Assembly: GCA_963932465.1 (NCBI GenBank)
Contig: OZ010788.1
Span: 198,030,559 to 198,094,558, forward strand
Source of the DNA: Maratus speciosus
Lineage: Eukaryota; Arthropoda; Arachnida; Araneae; Salticidae
Direction: 5' to 3'
Length of the DNA: 64,000 nucleotides
Under the pieces are notes generated by a model. The model had not been told where the DNA came from, searched no databases, and was given only the letters and a program-made list of their open reading frames with translations. A program made the translations under genes and the position numbers. Below, in pieces: positions 24,148 to 35,883 of this stretch (position 1 is the stretch's first letter; every line of letters begins with the position of its first letter).

Positions 24148-24620
24148 TATAGCGTATACTCTCTAGGATATAGTGTTTAGCATATCCCTTTCCTATAGCG
24201 TATACTTTTTAGCATATAGTGTATAGCAAATAGCATACCCTGTTCCTATAGCGTATACTCTCTATAGGATATAGTGTATTGCATATAGAATATTTCTTTA
24301 CTATAGCGTATACTCTCTAGACTATAGTGTATAGCATATACATTTCTTATAGCATATACACTCTAGCATATAGTGTACAACATATCCATTTCTTATAGCG
24401 AATATTCTCCAGGTATAGTACATAGCATGTAGCATGTTCCGCTCCTATAACGTATAATCTCTAGCATATAGTGTATAACGTATATCATATCTCTTTCCTG
24501 TTGCGTGTATACTATCTAGGATATAGTGTAGTATAGCATGTTGCTTTCGTATAGCGTATACTCTCTAGGATATAATGTATAGCATATAGCATATCCCTTT
24601 CCTATAGCGTATAGCCTCTG
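24148..24620 (+). repeat. 45-55-bp minisatellite (TATAGCGTATACTC units)
   Basis: Ten units beginning TATAGCGTATACT or variants at 24148, 24193, 24247, 24302, 24348, 24394, 24445, 24499, 24550 and 24602. Each unit also carries CTAGGATATAGTGTATAGCA-like sequence. It expands a GTATAC motif already present in shorter members of the MITE family. Confidence 0.88.
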
Positions 24621-24640
24621 GTGTTTTTAGGAGTACACCC

Positions 24641-24813
24641 GAGGCTAACGAAAAAGACAGGCTACCGCGATGGTTTTTTTACTGACCGCTGGAGTCACGT
24701 GATGCTCGAATGCACCAATGAAGGTGCGCGAAAAGAGCATCACGTGACTCCAGCGGTCTGTAAAAAAAGAAGAATCGGACCCACCGCGGTAGCCTGTCTT
24801 TCTCGTTAGCCTC
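24641..24813. repeat. 173-bp hairpin with GAGGCTAACGA ends
   Basis: An inverted repeat running from GAGGCTAACGA at the left to TCGTTAGCCTC at the right. The arms also pair GACAGGCTACCGCG with CCGCGGTAGCCTGTC-type sequence and GACCGCTGGAGTCACGTGAT with its inverse, around a short loop near 24715. It may be a separate small foldback element nested in the MITE, although no target duplication was seen. Confidence 0.8.
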
Positions 24814-24843
24814 GACTACACCACTGCCCTTTTAACCCTACTA

Positions 24844-27800
24844 TACAGGGTGTCCAGTCTCAACGGTGTCCAATGGCTAATTCGTAAACCGTTAGTCATA
24901 GACATATAGTTCCAATTACAAAAATGCTTTAAATGAGGTAAAGAAGTATTTTTAAAGCGATTTGGGCCAAGAAAAACATTTATTTAAAAATTACAAAATT
25001 TAAATTTTTATACGGTACCCCGGTCCTATAAGTGATATTTAGTAAACTTTTCCTATTCCTCTAACAAGTACGGCAAAAAAAGTCCCATTCATCTAACCCT
25101 AAAATTGATCGAGTTATGACATTTTCAATTTTATGACTTAAACCATTTTTCTGTAACTGAAAACAGACGAGTTGGACCAAGCTTTCAGGGGTCGTACGCG
25201 AAGTATTAAAGTATTATAAAGGGCGTCCACTCCAAACGATGTTCAATGGCTAATTCCTAAACCGTTTGTCAAAGACATATAGTTCCAATTACAAAAAGGT
25301 TTTAAATAATATAAAGAAGCATTTTTAAAGCGATTTAACAAAAGGTGCTTCCCCCGTATAAATATTACGGTAGTGTTAATTTTTAGTAATTAACTTTCAG
25401 ATTGGTTAAAATAATTGAAGAAGTGAGTTTCAAAACTCGCCTTATCGAGAAAATCAAATTTGGGGAAATCGCGTAAAACCTTTAAATGCGCCCATTGGTA
25501 TTCATTGAAAATTGGGAGATTGTAGTGTTTGGTACAGTTATACCAATAGAATAGATTGATAGAGAAACACGATTTTTTAAATTTCGGATAAGGTCTGTTT
25601 CAAAACTGACGTCCTCAATAATTTAATATATGTTTTGATTTAACAATATTTTTTTCCTAATTTTTAATTAAAAAATAATTTAAAAAAAATAACTGATCTA
25701 ATGAATAATTGCTGAGGGGACAGACAGTGGAATTTTCAGAAGGGGTAATGTAAAAATAATAATAATAATTATTATTTTTATCGTTACAATAAAATGACAA
25801 ATGGAACAAAATCTTAAAAAAAGAAAAGTTAATTAAAAAGAGAGAATGTGGGCGGTTATATGATGTCCGACATTTAATGGATAAATCTGTGCTCTATTAA
25901 AACAAAATATTAAAATATTGTAACAATTTTGTTATGTTTATTTAAATCATTGAAGTAATCGCACAGGTTGAATCATATAATTCAAATAATTGATGTTTAT
26001 TGTAAAAGAAAATAAAAGTGATACGAGGATCATTTCCAAAAATGGACATATTAATTTCCTTAACATATTCAGAGCAGACATTCAAAAGTTATGTATAAAA
26101 ACAAAAAAAAAAACAAAAAAAAAAAAAACATTAAGATGGTACAAATAAATTACTTACAAATTGAGCTTTCTTGTGTCTGTGCTTGGGACGGGAAGGATGG
26201 GGGGAGGGAGATGTAACAAAATTTGGAGCGGAGATTTCAGGGGGAATTGATACGGCTGTTTAGTGTTCATTACTACAACAGATATTGTTGCATAAAAAGA
26301 ATGTAGTTTTCAGGATTATAAAATATGTGTGTATGAGAGCCAGTGAGGGAAAAGTTTAAATTGCAATTTCAGGTGGAATTTAGATTATGGATTAATTATT
26401 AATTATTGCAGCAATAAAGAAGATGGACCTTTTTTCGTCAAGTTTTACAAGCTGATAATTCTTTGCACATCAGTAGGTTTTCGCTTTTTTTTGAAGACTT
26501 CATCTAAATTAATCGGCCCTTAAATTTCTACTTCCCCTTTTTTTGCTTCACCTGCACGCAAAGTTAAAAATCTATAGAGGTTTATATATATATATTTTTA
26601 CTATTCTACTCTATTTGTCTAATTAAATAATGCATCTTCTAAAACTCCACGCCCGTTAAAAATTTTATTTCCAATTGTCTTAATTATTAGAGCATAAAGA
26701 AGTAATAATTTTAAAAATTATTAAATTTAAAATCATTAAAAAAAGATTCAAATTTATAATTTATATAAGCAATTATAGATTTCAATTATAATTTTATTTA
26801 AGTATAAATTACTGATTAAATTAAAAATATATAGACATACTCTTAAATTAAAAAATATAAAAATGTATATTAAATTTAAAATTATTAAAATTAATAACTT
26901 TATTAAAATGTTAGGAAAATTTTCTACTTTGTCTTTGCAGTTAGCCGCTACTTTATAGTTATAGTAAGTTTCTAATCATCTCAATCCTCCCTAAAATTTA
27001 TACTCCCCCCCCCTTCTTCCAACTTTTGCTCGGCCAATACATACTGTCTAAAATTATGCATGTATTTTTCCCTATATTTTATTTTATTATGCAAGAAATA
27101 ACTAACCAATCTACCACATCAACCCCCTAAAAATTCTACTCTCTCTTCCCCCAACTCACGCGAAAACACCCGTTCGCTATTGTTAATCCCATGGAAGTAT
27201 TTTTTTAAGATAGCTCGTCGCAGAATATCCCCCCCCCCCCTTCTGTTGTACATGATACAGATTGCCTTTTTTTTTTTTTTTTCGAGCGTGGGGGCGATAT
27301 TTACACAGTAAAAGTTCAAATAACGTAAGTTAATATTTAGAATTGATTGATTGGATTAAAAAAAAAAATAATAATCCAAATAGAAAACTAATTTAATATA
27401 ATTCTATTAATTCTAAGATAGTTTAGTTTTTCTAATTTTCCTGGTCCTCATACGAATCACTTTTTTTATCGAAACTCTATCCTCTGATGGCTTTCGTCAA
27501 GCACGATTCCCGCCAAGAATTTTCACTTTGATGCTGAAACTCTGACCAATCAAATTACGAGATACAGTATAAATGGCAAAATGTGGTTGGAAAAAAAATA
27601 TTTTGTTTTAATATGTGAGAATGAACAAAAATCTCAAAATATGTTTGTAATGTTAATTTACTATCAATGTTTAATGTTAAATTTTATATCTGACGATTAT
27701 TTTTATTTCTAGTAAATTTATGACTGACCCCTATTTTGCAGCAAAAAAGATACTCCAACTTTAAACATCTATTACTCGGTCAATTTTAATCGCAGAGGAA

Positions 27801-28048
27801 TGGGACTTTTTTTGTCTTACTTGTCAGTGAAATAGGATATTTTTACTAAATATCACTTATAGGACCTGGGGACCGTATAAAAATTTAAATTTCGTAATTA
27901 AAAAAAAAAAAAATGCTTTTCTTGACCCAAATCGCTTAAAAAATACTTCTTTACCTCATTTGAAACATTTTTGCAATTGGAACTATATGTCTATGACTAA
28001 CGATTTAGGAATTAGCCATTGGACACCGTTGAGACCGGACACCCTGTA
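24844..28048. mobile_element. Family F1: TA-flanked element with ~300-bp inverted ends, 3.2 kb
   Basis: Both tips read TACAGGGTGTCC inward and are flanked by TA (24842-24843 and 28049-28050). The inverted arms extend about 300 bp (24844-25140 against 27760-28048), sharing GTCCAATGGCTAATTC, ATAGTTCCAATT and a CCTATAAGTGATATTTAGTA block. A second, diverged copy of the left arm lies at 25199-25340. The 2.5 kb centre is AT-rich and non-coding, with no recognised transposase. TA target and tip sequence fit Tc1/mariner-type non-autonomous elements. F2 (57535-59327) and a fragment near 63140 are relatives. Confidence 0.83.
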
Positions 28049-28149
28049 TAAACATTTTTAATCATAAAGCGAGATCATTACACTTTCTTTTCAGAATGTA
28101 GTTTTGTTTTCAGAACTCTGTTCATTGAATGCTTTAACTTGATATCCTT

Positions 28150-28990
28150 TTTTTTTACATTTCTTCTTTTTAACACGTTTCAACATAGTTGAAAAGTGTT
28201 TATGAATTCGCTTTGTCTGTCCGTCTGGCCACACTCTAACTCTCGAATATATAATCGGATATTCATGCAATTGATATATGTTAATGATGTTTACCATGGC
28301 ATGTTTGGTATCCAATATGAAGTGTGTAGCATTAATAATCCATTTATAGGGGCACCCTCCCAAAAGAATTCCGTTACATTATGGTCAATGGGGTAAAATC
28401 ATTTGCAGTGTGTTTTAATGACATTAAACTCTTTCAAACGTATTAAAATTGATATAAATTACCGAATTTCACTACAAGATGATTACTTATTGAAAAGAAC
28501 GTTCATAGCATTTATCGATCATTTACAGGGATATACAAAAGAAGTTTGTTACCCTAGTGTCTTTGAGCAATATCTGCTGAAAGTGCGTTTGCAGTTTCGG
28601 TATGCGCTTTTAAATTTAACTAACATTTTCCCTTTTACTCTTTGTGTATCAATCCTTTACCCCGTATGCAGGGATGCACAAAAGAATTCACGTACCAGTC
28701 TCCTTATTAGCGGAAACTGCTGAAGAGGAATTTTTAACTCTGGTATGTATTTCCTTACTGAACTAAATTTTTGCATGAATGTAGTTTATAGATACTAATC
28801 TATATATCATATACAGGGCTGTTGAAAGAATTCGGATAATATTCCGACTGTAGATGGGAATTGCTGAAATTGGATTTCAAATGTGTTAATGCATTTCCAA
28901 AAGGTTCAATCAGACGTGCTATTTCAAATTATTAAACAGTGACGTTTTGTTACATTATTCTGAATGTGTTGGAAAGTGTTTCATAATCGA
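28150..28990 (+). repeat. Family G modular repeat, copy c
   Basis: It starts AACATAGTTGAAAAGTGTTT, has TTTGTCTGTCCGTCTGG at 28215-28231, then modules with TATAGGGGCACCCTCCCAAA, TACAGGGATATACAAAAGA, CAGGGATGCACAAAAGAATT and CAGGGCTGTTGAAAGAATT. It ends GTGTTGGAAAGTGTTTCATA. A roughly 60-bp direct repeat containing TAATCATAAAGCGA and ACACTTTCTTTTCA flanks it (about 28058 and 29053). The 66-, 90- and 106-residue frames here are not conserved in other copies. Confidence 0.7.
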
Positions 28991-30239
28991 TGTTTGTTGC
29001 ATGATTTTTTCTTTTTCGTTTTTTAATTGTATGTACCCTTTTAACTCTACTGTATGTACCCTTTTAATCATAAAGCGAATGCCTTACACTTTCTTTTCAA
29101 TATCTGAGATCTGTTGTAAGAGATTATTTATTATCTTGTTCCTTCCTTATGAATTAAACAGTGATTCCTAAGCTTTTAAGAATTGTTTGAGTTCTCCCTT
29201 TTTTCAGTACAGTAGAATCAAGGTTATTTAGAAATACTGAGATGAGATAGATCTGATAGAACGCCAGTTATCGTACGCCCCCAGTTGTCAAACAATTTTG
29301 TTCTCGAATAAGTAATTCAAGCAAAATCTAATTCGATTTTTAAAAAAAAGCGTCGTTGCCAAATCGACCGAATGAACAAACGTAGCAAAAATGATACTTT
29401 TTTTTTTTTTTTTTTTTTTTTAATTTCTTGCAAAGCATACATACATGAGGTACAGTGACCGCAGCATTAACGTAATTCATACATTTTGAGATTCTTGTCC
29501 ACAAAATTGCTGTATCCACTGATTTTTTACAGCTTTTTTTTTCCTTTTCCTTTTTTGCTTCTATCGAAAAAAAAAAAATTCGGTATTTTTTCTTACTTTT
29601 GGTTTTTGACGAATTTACATGTTTTAGGGGTCAGAGATTCGGAAAAAACATGTTTATACAAAATGTCTGTCTGTCTGCCCGTCCGTGTGACTATATGTAT
29701 TCTTTGTATCATCGAAAAGTGTATGAAGTTATGCATAGAATTGAACCAAATTTCATGTGTATATTTTTGGCTATGGCCAGCAGGTCTCATGCGAATTTGG
29801 TACCTATCCGCCGAAAGGGGCGCTGTAATAGCGATTTTTCATAATTCTATTGTACATCACCTGTTCGTGCAGTGACAGGCAATTTGTATCCAGCTAACCC
29901 CTGCGAATCTCAAGTAGCTGATGTACAACAGAATAACCAAAAATTTTGATTTTATTAAATATTATGATTGAGATCCGTTTTTACTCCGATTAGTAAAATG
30001 AAGCAGAAACTTAAGATGAAATAAAAGTTACTGTAATATTGAAGTAATAACACTGAAGTACTAACATGTGCATCAACTTTTTGAAATATTAACATACATG
30101 AGATAGATAAAAGTTTTGAAATTGGCACATTCGACTAGGGTTTTTTTCTTTTCTTTTTTCTCGCGAATTTCTTTTTCCTCTTTTGCGAATTCTTTCGTTT
30201 CGTGCAACGCTCTGTATGAAGTCTAGAATTTATGCACAC
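28991..30239. other. Mostly unassigned, with family U repeat at 29580-29700
   Basis: 29580-29700 aligns with the reverse complement of 62830-62960, sharing TTTTAGGGGTC, a GAGATnC...AAAAACATGTTT block and ACAAAATGTCTG running into a CTGTCTGTC tract. The rest is AT-rich with poly(T) near 29400. The 129- and 81-residue plus-strand frames (29486-29875) overlap this repeat and have no recognisable domain. Confidence 0.45.
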
Positions 30240-31100
30240 AACGTAATACACTGAAAATGAGTGAAATTAAAATATGAATACCACAGAAAACGTAAAAAAT
30301 CATCAATAATTGCTGAAAATGATCAGTCTCGTAGCCGAATTTTTTTACGTGTTTCTGTAAATGAACGGTAAATGTTACGAGGGTCTATCAATAAGTTTTG
30401 CCCTCACATAGAAATAATTGAGTGAAATTTATGAAATTTCTACATTGTATGAGTCCTTTTCTATACAGTCACCGTGCATGGTAGCACATTTCTGCAAACG
30501 GTATTTCAAAGAGAGGGGGGAGGATGTGTTCCTGGAGCCGCGATAGTAGACACAAAGGGGGTCATTTTTCTAACTTTTGCCGACCACCAGATGTGACATA
30601 TTGTTGGAAAGATTCTGTGATCCCTTATTCATGCTATGGCACCTTCCGAGGCCCCCTCCCCCCCCAAAAAAATTGCCCTCAGTTGCCTCTCAAATTTGCC
30701 CTCTTTTCTAAATTTTGCATTCATGCCCCCCCGGGGGCAAATTTGGGGGGAGGAGCTCGGGGGTTGCATAGCATGAATAGGTGGTCACAGACTTTCCAAC
30801 AATATGTCACACCTGGGGATCGGCAAACGTTAGAAAAATCACCGCCTTTGCGTCTACTATCGCGCCTCCTGGAACACATCCCACTTCCTCTCTATGATAT
30901 ACCATTTGCAGAAATGTGTGCATGGTGACTATATAGGAAAAGGCTAATACAATGTAGCAATTTCATAAATGTCACTCAATTATTTCTATGTGAAGGCAAA
31001 AACTTATTGATAACCCTTGTATGCATTCCATAAGCCACAGAAAACATTTTGATGTGCACTAGTGTGATCTATTCATTTTCATTAAGTTTTTTCTATTACT
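30240..31100 (-). repeat. Family G repeat, copy d, split by a mariner MITE
   Basis: Sequence on both sides of the 30378-31019 insert is G-like in inverted orientation: GTGTTTCTGTAAATGAACGG on the left and CATTCCATAAGCCACAGAAA on the right, comparable to 13075-13100. It is shorter and more diverged than the other copies. Confidence 0.5.
30378..31019. mobile_element. Palindromic mariner-type MITE, 642 bp
   Basis: Flanked by TA (30376-30377 and 31020-31021), with tips CGAGGGTCTATCAATAAGTT and, on the minus strand, CAAGGGTTATCAATAAGTTT, close to known mariner ends. The two halves are near-complete inverted copies of about 300 bp, meeting in a C-run/G-run hairpin near 30660-30760. The 134-residue frame at 30524-30928 is a by-product of the palindrome. 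Non-coding. Confidence 0.88.
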
Positions 31101-31689
31101 AAAACATACACGGGCTTTAAAGATGCCTATTAAAGACTAACTGCATGTCTCAAAATCCTTTTTAGACTGCTTGTATCTTCCACTTTCGGTGAAAGAAGTT
31201 TTTGAATAGTTTCCTCTAAAATCAAGCCTTGGGTGACCATTGCCGAATGGGAGAAACAAAATCAACCAAGAAAACGATCCTTTTGATTTTTTTTTAAGAG
31301 TTAACAACAATTTTTTTCAAACTGAAAACAGCGTTTAAGAGGTAAAAGTATGAAAGGAGGTGGGTTGATAAGGGCCATTTTTCGCCGATCAGCCCCTTGA
31401 TATGATATACATTTTTTTCATTAGTTTTTACATTTCACCTCATAACAAATAAGAAAAAAAATATTTTGAATGAAAGTTATATAATTGATGGGAAATATAA
31501 AACATATAATTAAGTAAGTATTATGTACATTAATGAACATAAACACTATTGTCATTAGTTTTAATCCGTATAATCAATAGTAAATACAACACTAAATGCA
31601 AAATTAAGATGAATAGAGCTTATTACGGCTATTATTTCAATATATGAAACAATGGAAATAATCCATAACCGAAAATATTTATACAGTTT

Positions 31690-32180
31690 CAAGCACTTTT
31701 GGCAATGTGTTTTAGATTAGTCTTCCTTCTTGCTTTCTTCACCCGAATCACTACCGGACCATGCAGCGGCGGTGTCTTGTAGTGTATAAGCCTGTTCAAG
31801 ACTTGGTTTTTAAACTTCGGTTGAGTTGTGGTGGCAGAAAGCCAGAAACCATAATAGGGAAGCGACACGCGCACAGTACCCTACGACCCTAACGCCTACT
31901 TTACATTGATAGTACCATTATGCGATGTTGATTCGCTCTGTTTTTATCCAAATATTATAGTTTTTAGCACTTGTGTATCATGGCCGTAACAGAACTCAAA
32001 GAACAGAATCATCTTCACGATGTATTTAAAGACAGTAAATATCTTCTTAATTTAAGTGCTTTTGAGTGTAAGATTGGCTTTGTTTAAGTTGGTATCCTCC
32101 AAGAGTTAATTGTCGCAGCTCATCCCAAATTAGCCGAGGAAAATCTTGAAGATCTGTATCAGTTAGTTTAATCCAGATCG
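31690..32180 (-). pseudogene. SWIM-domain transposon protein remnant
   Basis: On the minus strand, in order: TDTDLQDFPRLIWDELRQLT, LGGYQLKQSQSYTQKHLN, a stop, IHREDDSVL, a stop and a shift, then YTSAKNYNIWIK and CKVGVRVVGYCARVASLLWF. The order (DL-FP...LRQLTLG-YQLKQ...SYT-EHL...HRE-D...SAK-Y--WI...C-C...C-H) matches SWIM zinc-finger proteins common in arthropod transposons. The zinc ligands are damaged: the first cysteine of the CxC pair reads as Tyr and the His of CxH as Arg. At least three in-frame stops make it a pseudogene. Confidence 0.65.
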
Positions 32181-32619
32181 CCTGCGTGCACATTGCACAG
32201 AAGATGTTATTAATATTTTTCTTATATTGAACTATGTGGACAGAGCACTATTAGAGAGACTTAATATGCAGGTTGAGGATTGTACTTTGTGCCAATACAT
32301 TAAGCAACAAAGAGCAGAAATAGAAATATGCTTCTATTCATACATCTGTTTGTGCTTTTCGATGTCATCTTTATTTCTTAACACCATTAGAGAGTCCAGT
32401 TCCAAACTTTACAAATAACACTGCCAAGCAAGTCGAGATAACCTCTTTTTCGAGGAACGCATTTTGTACTTTACTAGTTCAAAAATATAGTTAAAATAAG
32501 ACATGGATATACTCATGAGAGTATAATAATCGGACTCTGAAATCTGTCCCGGTGTGTCAAAATCGAGAATTCTCGTCTTTGCTACCTTTCTGATATTGTT
32601 TAAAAGACTTTCAATATAT

Positions 32620-32911
32620 ATTTTTTATGCATTGATATATTCCCACTTTCAGGGCGTAAAGCTTGCAGAGCCAACTCACTGAATGCCAATCCCGTAATAT
32701 CAGTTTTATAGCATCGTTTCCTCGACGAAATATAGATTCTAGTACCTATAAAGGCTTGAGTTTGAGCTGCTTTTGGTACAGTCACGAGGCAGTTCTTACG
32801 CTTACATATTATACAACACGTGTTAGAGTTGTGACAACGAGGTATTGATAAACGTATATTAGGTTTCTTATTGTGGTGTCGTCGGCAGTACTCGTTGACG
32901 CACGATCTCAT
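32620..32911 (-). pseudogene. Cys/His-rich N-terminal exon of an ISL2EU-like protein
   Basis: Reads from a Met at 32911: MRSCVNEYCRRHHNKK, then IRLSIPRCHNSNTCCIICKR, then LVTVPKAAQTQAFIGTRIYI and RCYKTDI. The pattern IP--...C-IC...VP--A-QAFI...I-I-...RC resembles an uncharacterised cysteine-rich domain in the N-terminal part of ISL2EU-related transposase proteins. It stays open across this piece (the frame extends to 32600-32980), but no continuation into a DDE domain was found. It lies upstream of the SWIM remnant in the same orientation. Confidence 0.5.
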
Positions 32912-33899
32912 ATTGTTAGCGCAGAAGAAGAAATAGGAGTATTTCGAGACCGAAGCACACAAAATGCATATGATCTGCATTTAGAGCACAACTTAGAACC
33001 ACTCTGTAGATCGCCGTTTTTAGAACTTTTAAGTGTCGATATAACTTTTGTTTTAGAAAAGATACGATAATCACTATTTTTGTTTCTTTTTGCCAGGTTT
33101 TACAACAATTCCACTGCCTTCAAGGCCTTATTTATTATTACATATTTACAACAACAGTTTTAGAACACATCATTGACATCTGAATTATGTAAATACTTTT
33201 TGAGCTGAGCAAAACAAATCTGAACACGCTCGGATAGCAGTGCAACTGATACTCGCTTTGAGAAGTCCATGATACTCGCACGAAATATATTTTTCTCTAA
33301 TACGTAGAAGCGCATACTGAACCAAAATAAAATAATGCTCAAATGAAAGCTTATAAAGAGTAGTATCATTGCAAGTCAAAATTAATTTGGTTCATGGAAC
33401 GCTTTAAAAAAAATAATTCAAAGATGAAAAAAACGACAAAAATGTAGGAAAAAGCCGAAACACGCTATTTTCGGGCTATAATTTCTATGACTTATTATTT
33501 TATTTATCACGTACATCTTATATTATAAAAAAAAAATGCATATCTTCAAGTATACAAAGACATTAAAAATTTTTCGGAAACCGAAACTTTTTTTTTCGCG
33601 TGTATGATAGGTGAAAAATAGCCCTTATCAACCCACCTCCTTTAAAAATATGTCTTCCTTTTTTCTGTATCTCGAACAGTTCGGTCGATAAACGTGAAGA
33701 CAAAAAGCAAAACAAAACAAAACAAAAAAAAATAATAAAAAATAAAAGCATTTGATTTTTTCCTTGCTCTGGAAAGCATGGACTGAGCGTGCGTGCCTTC
33801 ATTTGCCAATTTTTGAAAAGAAGATATAATTTTTATGAATTTTTAATTAATATCTCATCTAATTATCAAAAATTAAAAGCTCAGCCTCAGATCCATCAG

Positions 33900-34340
33900 G
33901 ACCTACCTTGGATTCTCCTTATACAAATTTTCTGACCTCTGCACACGCTAGATTTCACTAGTCAATGCCAACGGACAGACATACACATAGAGCCAAACTT
34001 TCTGTTCGCAGTATATTTACTTATTTATGCTACGGTATTAAAAATAAATAAGTATAATATATACAATGTGGTATTACAAAAAAACTTTCATGTTAAAAAC
34101 GTATATATAAGAATAGTGTTTCACGTTAATTATATTCAATCGTTATTTCCCCAGATTTTCTTTTTAAAATATTTTGGGGCGTGGGGGCCGCCAGTTTACT
34201 ACCTTCCCCCAGCTGAAATTTAGTTTAGTTACGTCTTTGCCTGTAAACCAACTATAAATATTACACACTCATTTTGAATAACGAACTTTCTATTAGTGAA
34301 CGTTAATAACATATGAAAAATACATGGCAATCCGGGTATA
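33900..34340 (-). repeat. Family G repeat, copy e, partial
   Basis: Inverted G features: an ACGGACAGACATACAC tract near 33972 and the block CTGTAAACCAACTATAAATA then GGCAATCCGGGTATATTTAC, comparable to 14141-14250. The edges are unclear. Confidence 0.45.
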
Positions 34341-34959
34341 TTTACGAGAGTTAGAACGAAAGAGATACCAAGATCATACCTGCATTCTTATGCTTTTAAA
34401 TTATTTTCTTCAAAATATATTGTGAATAGATATGTTTTTTGTTCTAAACATTTAGATATTGTATCTAGGTTTTGAGAAATAAAGGATCCATTTCAGTGCG
34501 CCAAGTGTATTATTTAATCTCTTCCTGTGCGCCAAATACCTAAACATCCCATGTATTTTCTATGGCAATACTCGTAGTCTGTGATTTTAGATAAGGAGAT
34601 CAATAACGAGTTTTGTCGTAGCTGGCAAGGAACTCAGTTCGCCAACTACGATTATTCTCGTAGATGGCAAAAAAAGCGAAAGTGTTAAGTTCGGACGTTC
34701 GATTTTTCAAGGTGCGAGTGGAGTAAATATGCAAGATTTTCAGAGATTTTAATGAGAATTCGGTTCACTTTCTTTCCTGTCAACAGACCTTTAAAATTTA
34801 GGCAGATTTTTCCAGAGTCAATAATTAATGCAGATTTTTTTCCTTTGTTCCTACTTTCCCATCTTCCCTCTGTGATTATCAATTTATGTTAAAAATGAAA
34901 GCAATTTGGTGGGCTCAAACTATTCAAGCAGAGTTATTTCCATTTATATACTATTCATA
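34341..34959. other. Unassigned apart from a possible piggyBac-type MITE
   Basis: AT-rich sequence with no gene. 34518-34684 is listed separately. Flanking phrases (e.g. CATTTCAGTGCGCCAAGTGT) have no partner elsewhere in the window. Confidence 0.5.
34518..34684. mobile_element. Probable piggyBac-type MITE, 167 bp
   Basis: TTAA at both sides (34514-34517 and 34685-34688). Ends TCTCTTCCTGTGCGCCA (left) and CACTTTCGCTTTTTTTGCCA (right, minus strand) are only loosely inverted. An internal CTCGTAG/CTACGA motif repeats. Confidence 0.5.
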
Positions 34960-35883
34960 AGTTCATTGAGTACTTTAACTTGATACCCTTTTTGATCCTT
35001 CTATTTTTCAGCACTTTCCAACATAGTTGAAAAGTGTGTATGACTTCTTTTTGTCTTAGTACTTCGTCCGTTTTCTAATTCTCGTTCTATTTACTATAGC
35101 ATGATCCCTATTGGAAATAAAGACTGTATGTAGTATTTATAGTTCATTTACAGGGACAGCCACATTCCGCTACATTGAAGTCAATGGGAAAAATCAAGTC
35201 CATTTTAATCATGTTGCACCATTTCAAACACAATGAAATTGATATGCATTTATGAAGTGAACTAACACATGCAGTCTGCGAAATATGGAATGCAAAGCCT
35301 GTATTATGTATTTACAAACCCACACAAAAGAATTCCATTACATAATGGTCTAGGGCAGTGTTTCCCAACCTTTTATTGCCCACGCCCCACCGAAGCATCT
35401 GAAAAATCACGATGTCCCCTTCCCCCTCCCCCCACACACACTCCTCACACAAATATTCTGTAACCTATATCTCTTATTATTCAAAAATCGAATTGTATTC
35501 ACCAGAAGGAAGCCTAACAGTGTTTTAACGATAACTATTCATTTCAAATTTCTTAACATATCATAGAGCTGAATTTTTTTCCACAAACGTGTTTTTAGTA
35601 AAATTTTATAAATGGAATTAAGGCTATAAATCTTCACTTTTATGCCAATTTGTTGTGCCTTCCCAACTTACCTGAATGTTTAACAAAAGTGTTATATGCC
35701 TATATTTTTATTGTCCCAAAATGACAAAAGAGACTCTCATATTTAGTATTAAAATTGAAAACGATGACACATTTTACATTGAATTTTAGTAACTTATTGA
35801 AAGTTGTTGGAAAATCATTGGACACCACATTTCCTTTCTATGGATAACAAAGTACACAAGAAGCATTTCAAGGCTCTGACCTT

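Larger units (their letters stand above)
24054..24826. mobile_element. hAT-type MITE with internal minisatellite and hairpin, 773 bp
   Basis: Exact 8-bp duplication CCCTTTTA (24046-24053 and 24827-24834). Ends CAGGGATGTAGTGGAG (left) and CAGTGGTGTAGTCGAG (right, minus strand). The same end type and a GTATAC-rich interior occur in the 187-188-bp MITEs at 50222-50408 and 57234-57421, so this is an expanded member of that family. The extra length is a minisatellite (24148-24620) and a large hairpin (24641-24813). Non-coding. Confidence 0.9.
31353..33643 (-). mobile_element. Decayed ISL2EU-like transposon, 2.3 kb
   Basis: The ends share an inverted repeat of about 40 bp beginning AAAGGAGGTGGGTTGATAAG from each side. 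Inside, the minus strand carries two coding remnants: a Cys/His-rich N-terminal piece (32620-32911) and, downstream, a SWIM-type piece (31690-32180). Both resemble proteins carried by ISL2EU-type (PIF/Harbinger-related) elements of arthropods, from family knowledge. I could not define a target duplication. The DDE core was not found, so this copy is incomplete as well as mutated. Confidence 0.6.

Noticed and set aside
29486..29875. 129-residue frame with an apparent signal peptide
   Set aside because: The hydrophobic start comes from a T-rich low-complexity run, and the rest overlaps repeat family U.
30524..30928. 134-residue plus-strand frame
   Set aside because: It spans the centre of a palindromic mariner MITE with C- and G-runs; it is open only because of its composition.
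31981..32180. Plus-strand protein-like frame beginning MAVTELKEQ
   Set aside because: The minus strand of the same bases gives the SWIM-family motif order, which explains the coding-like composition better.
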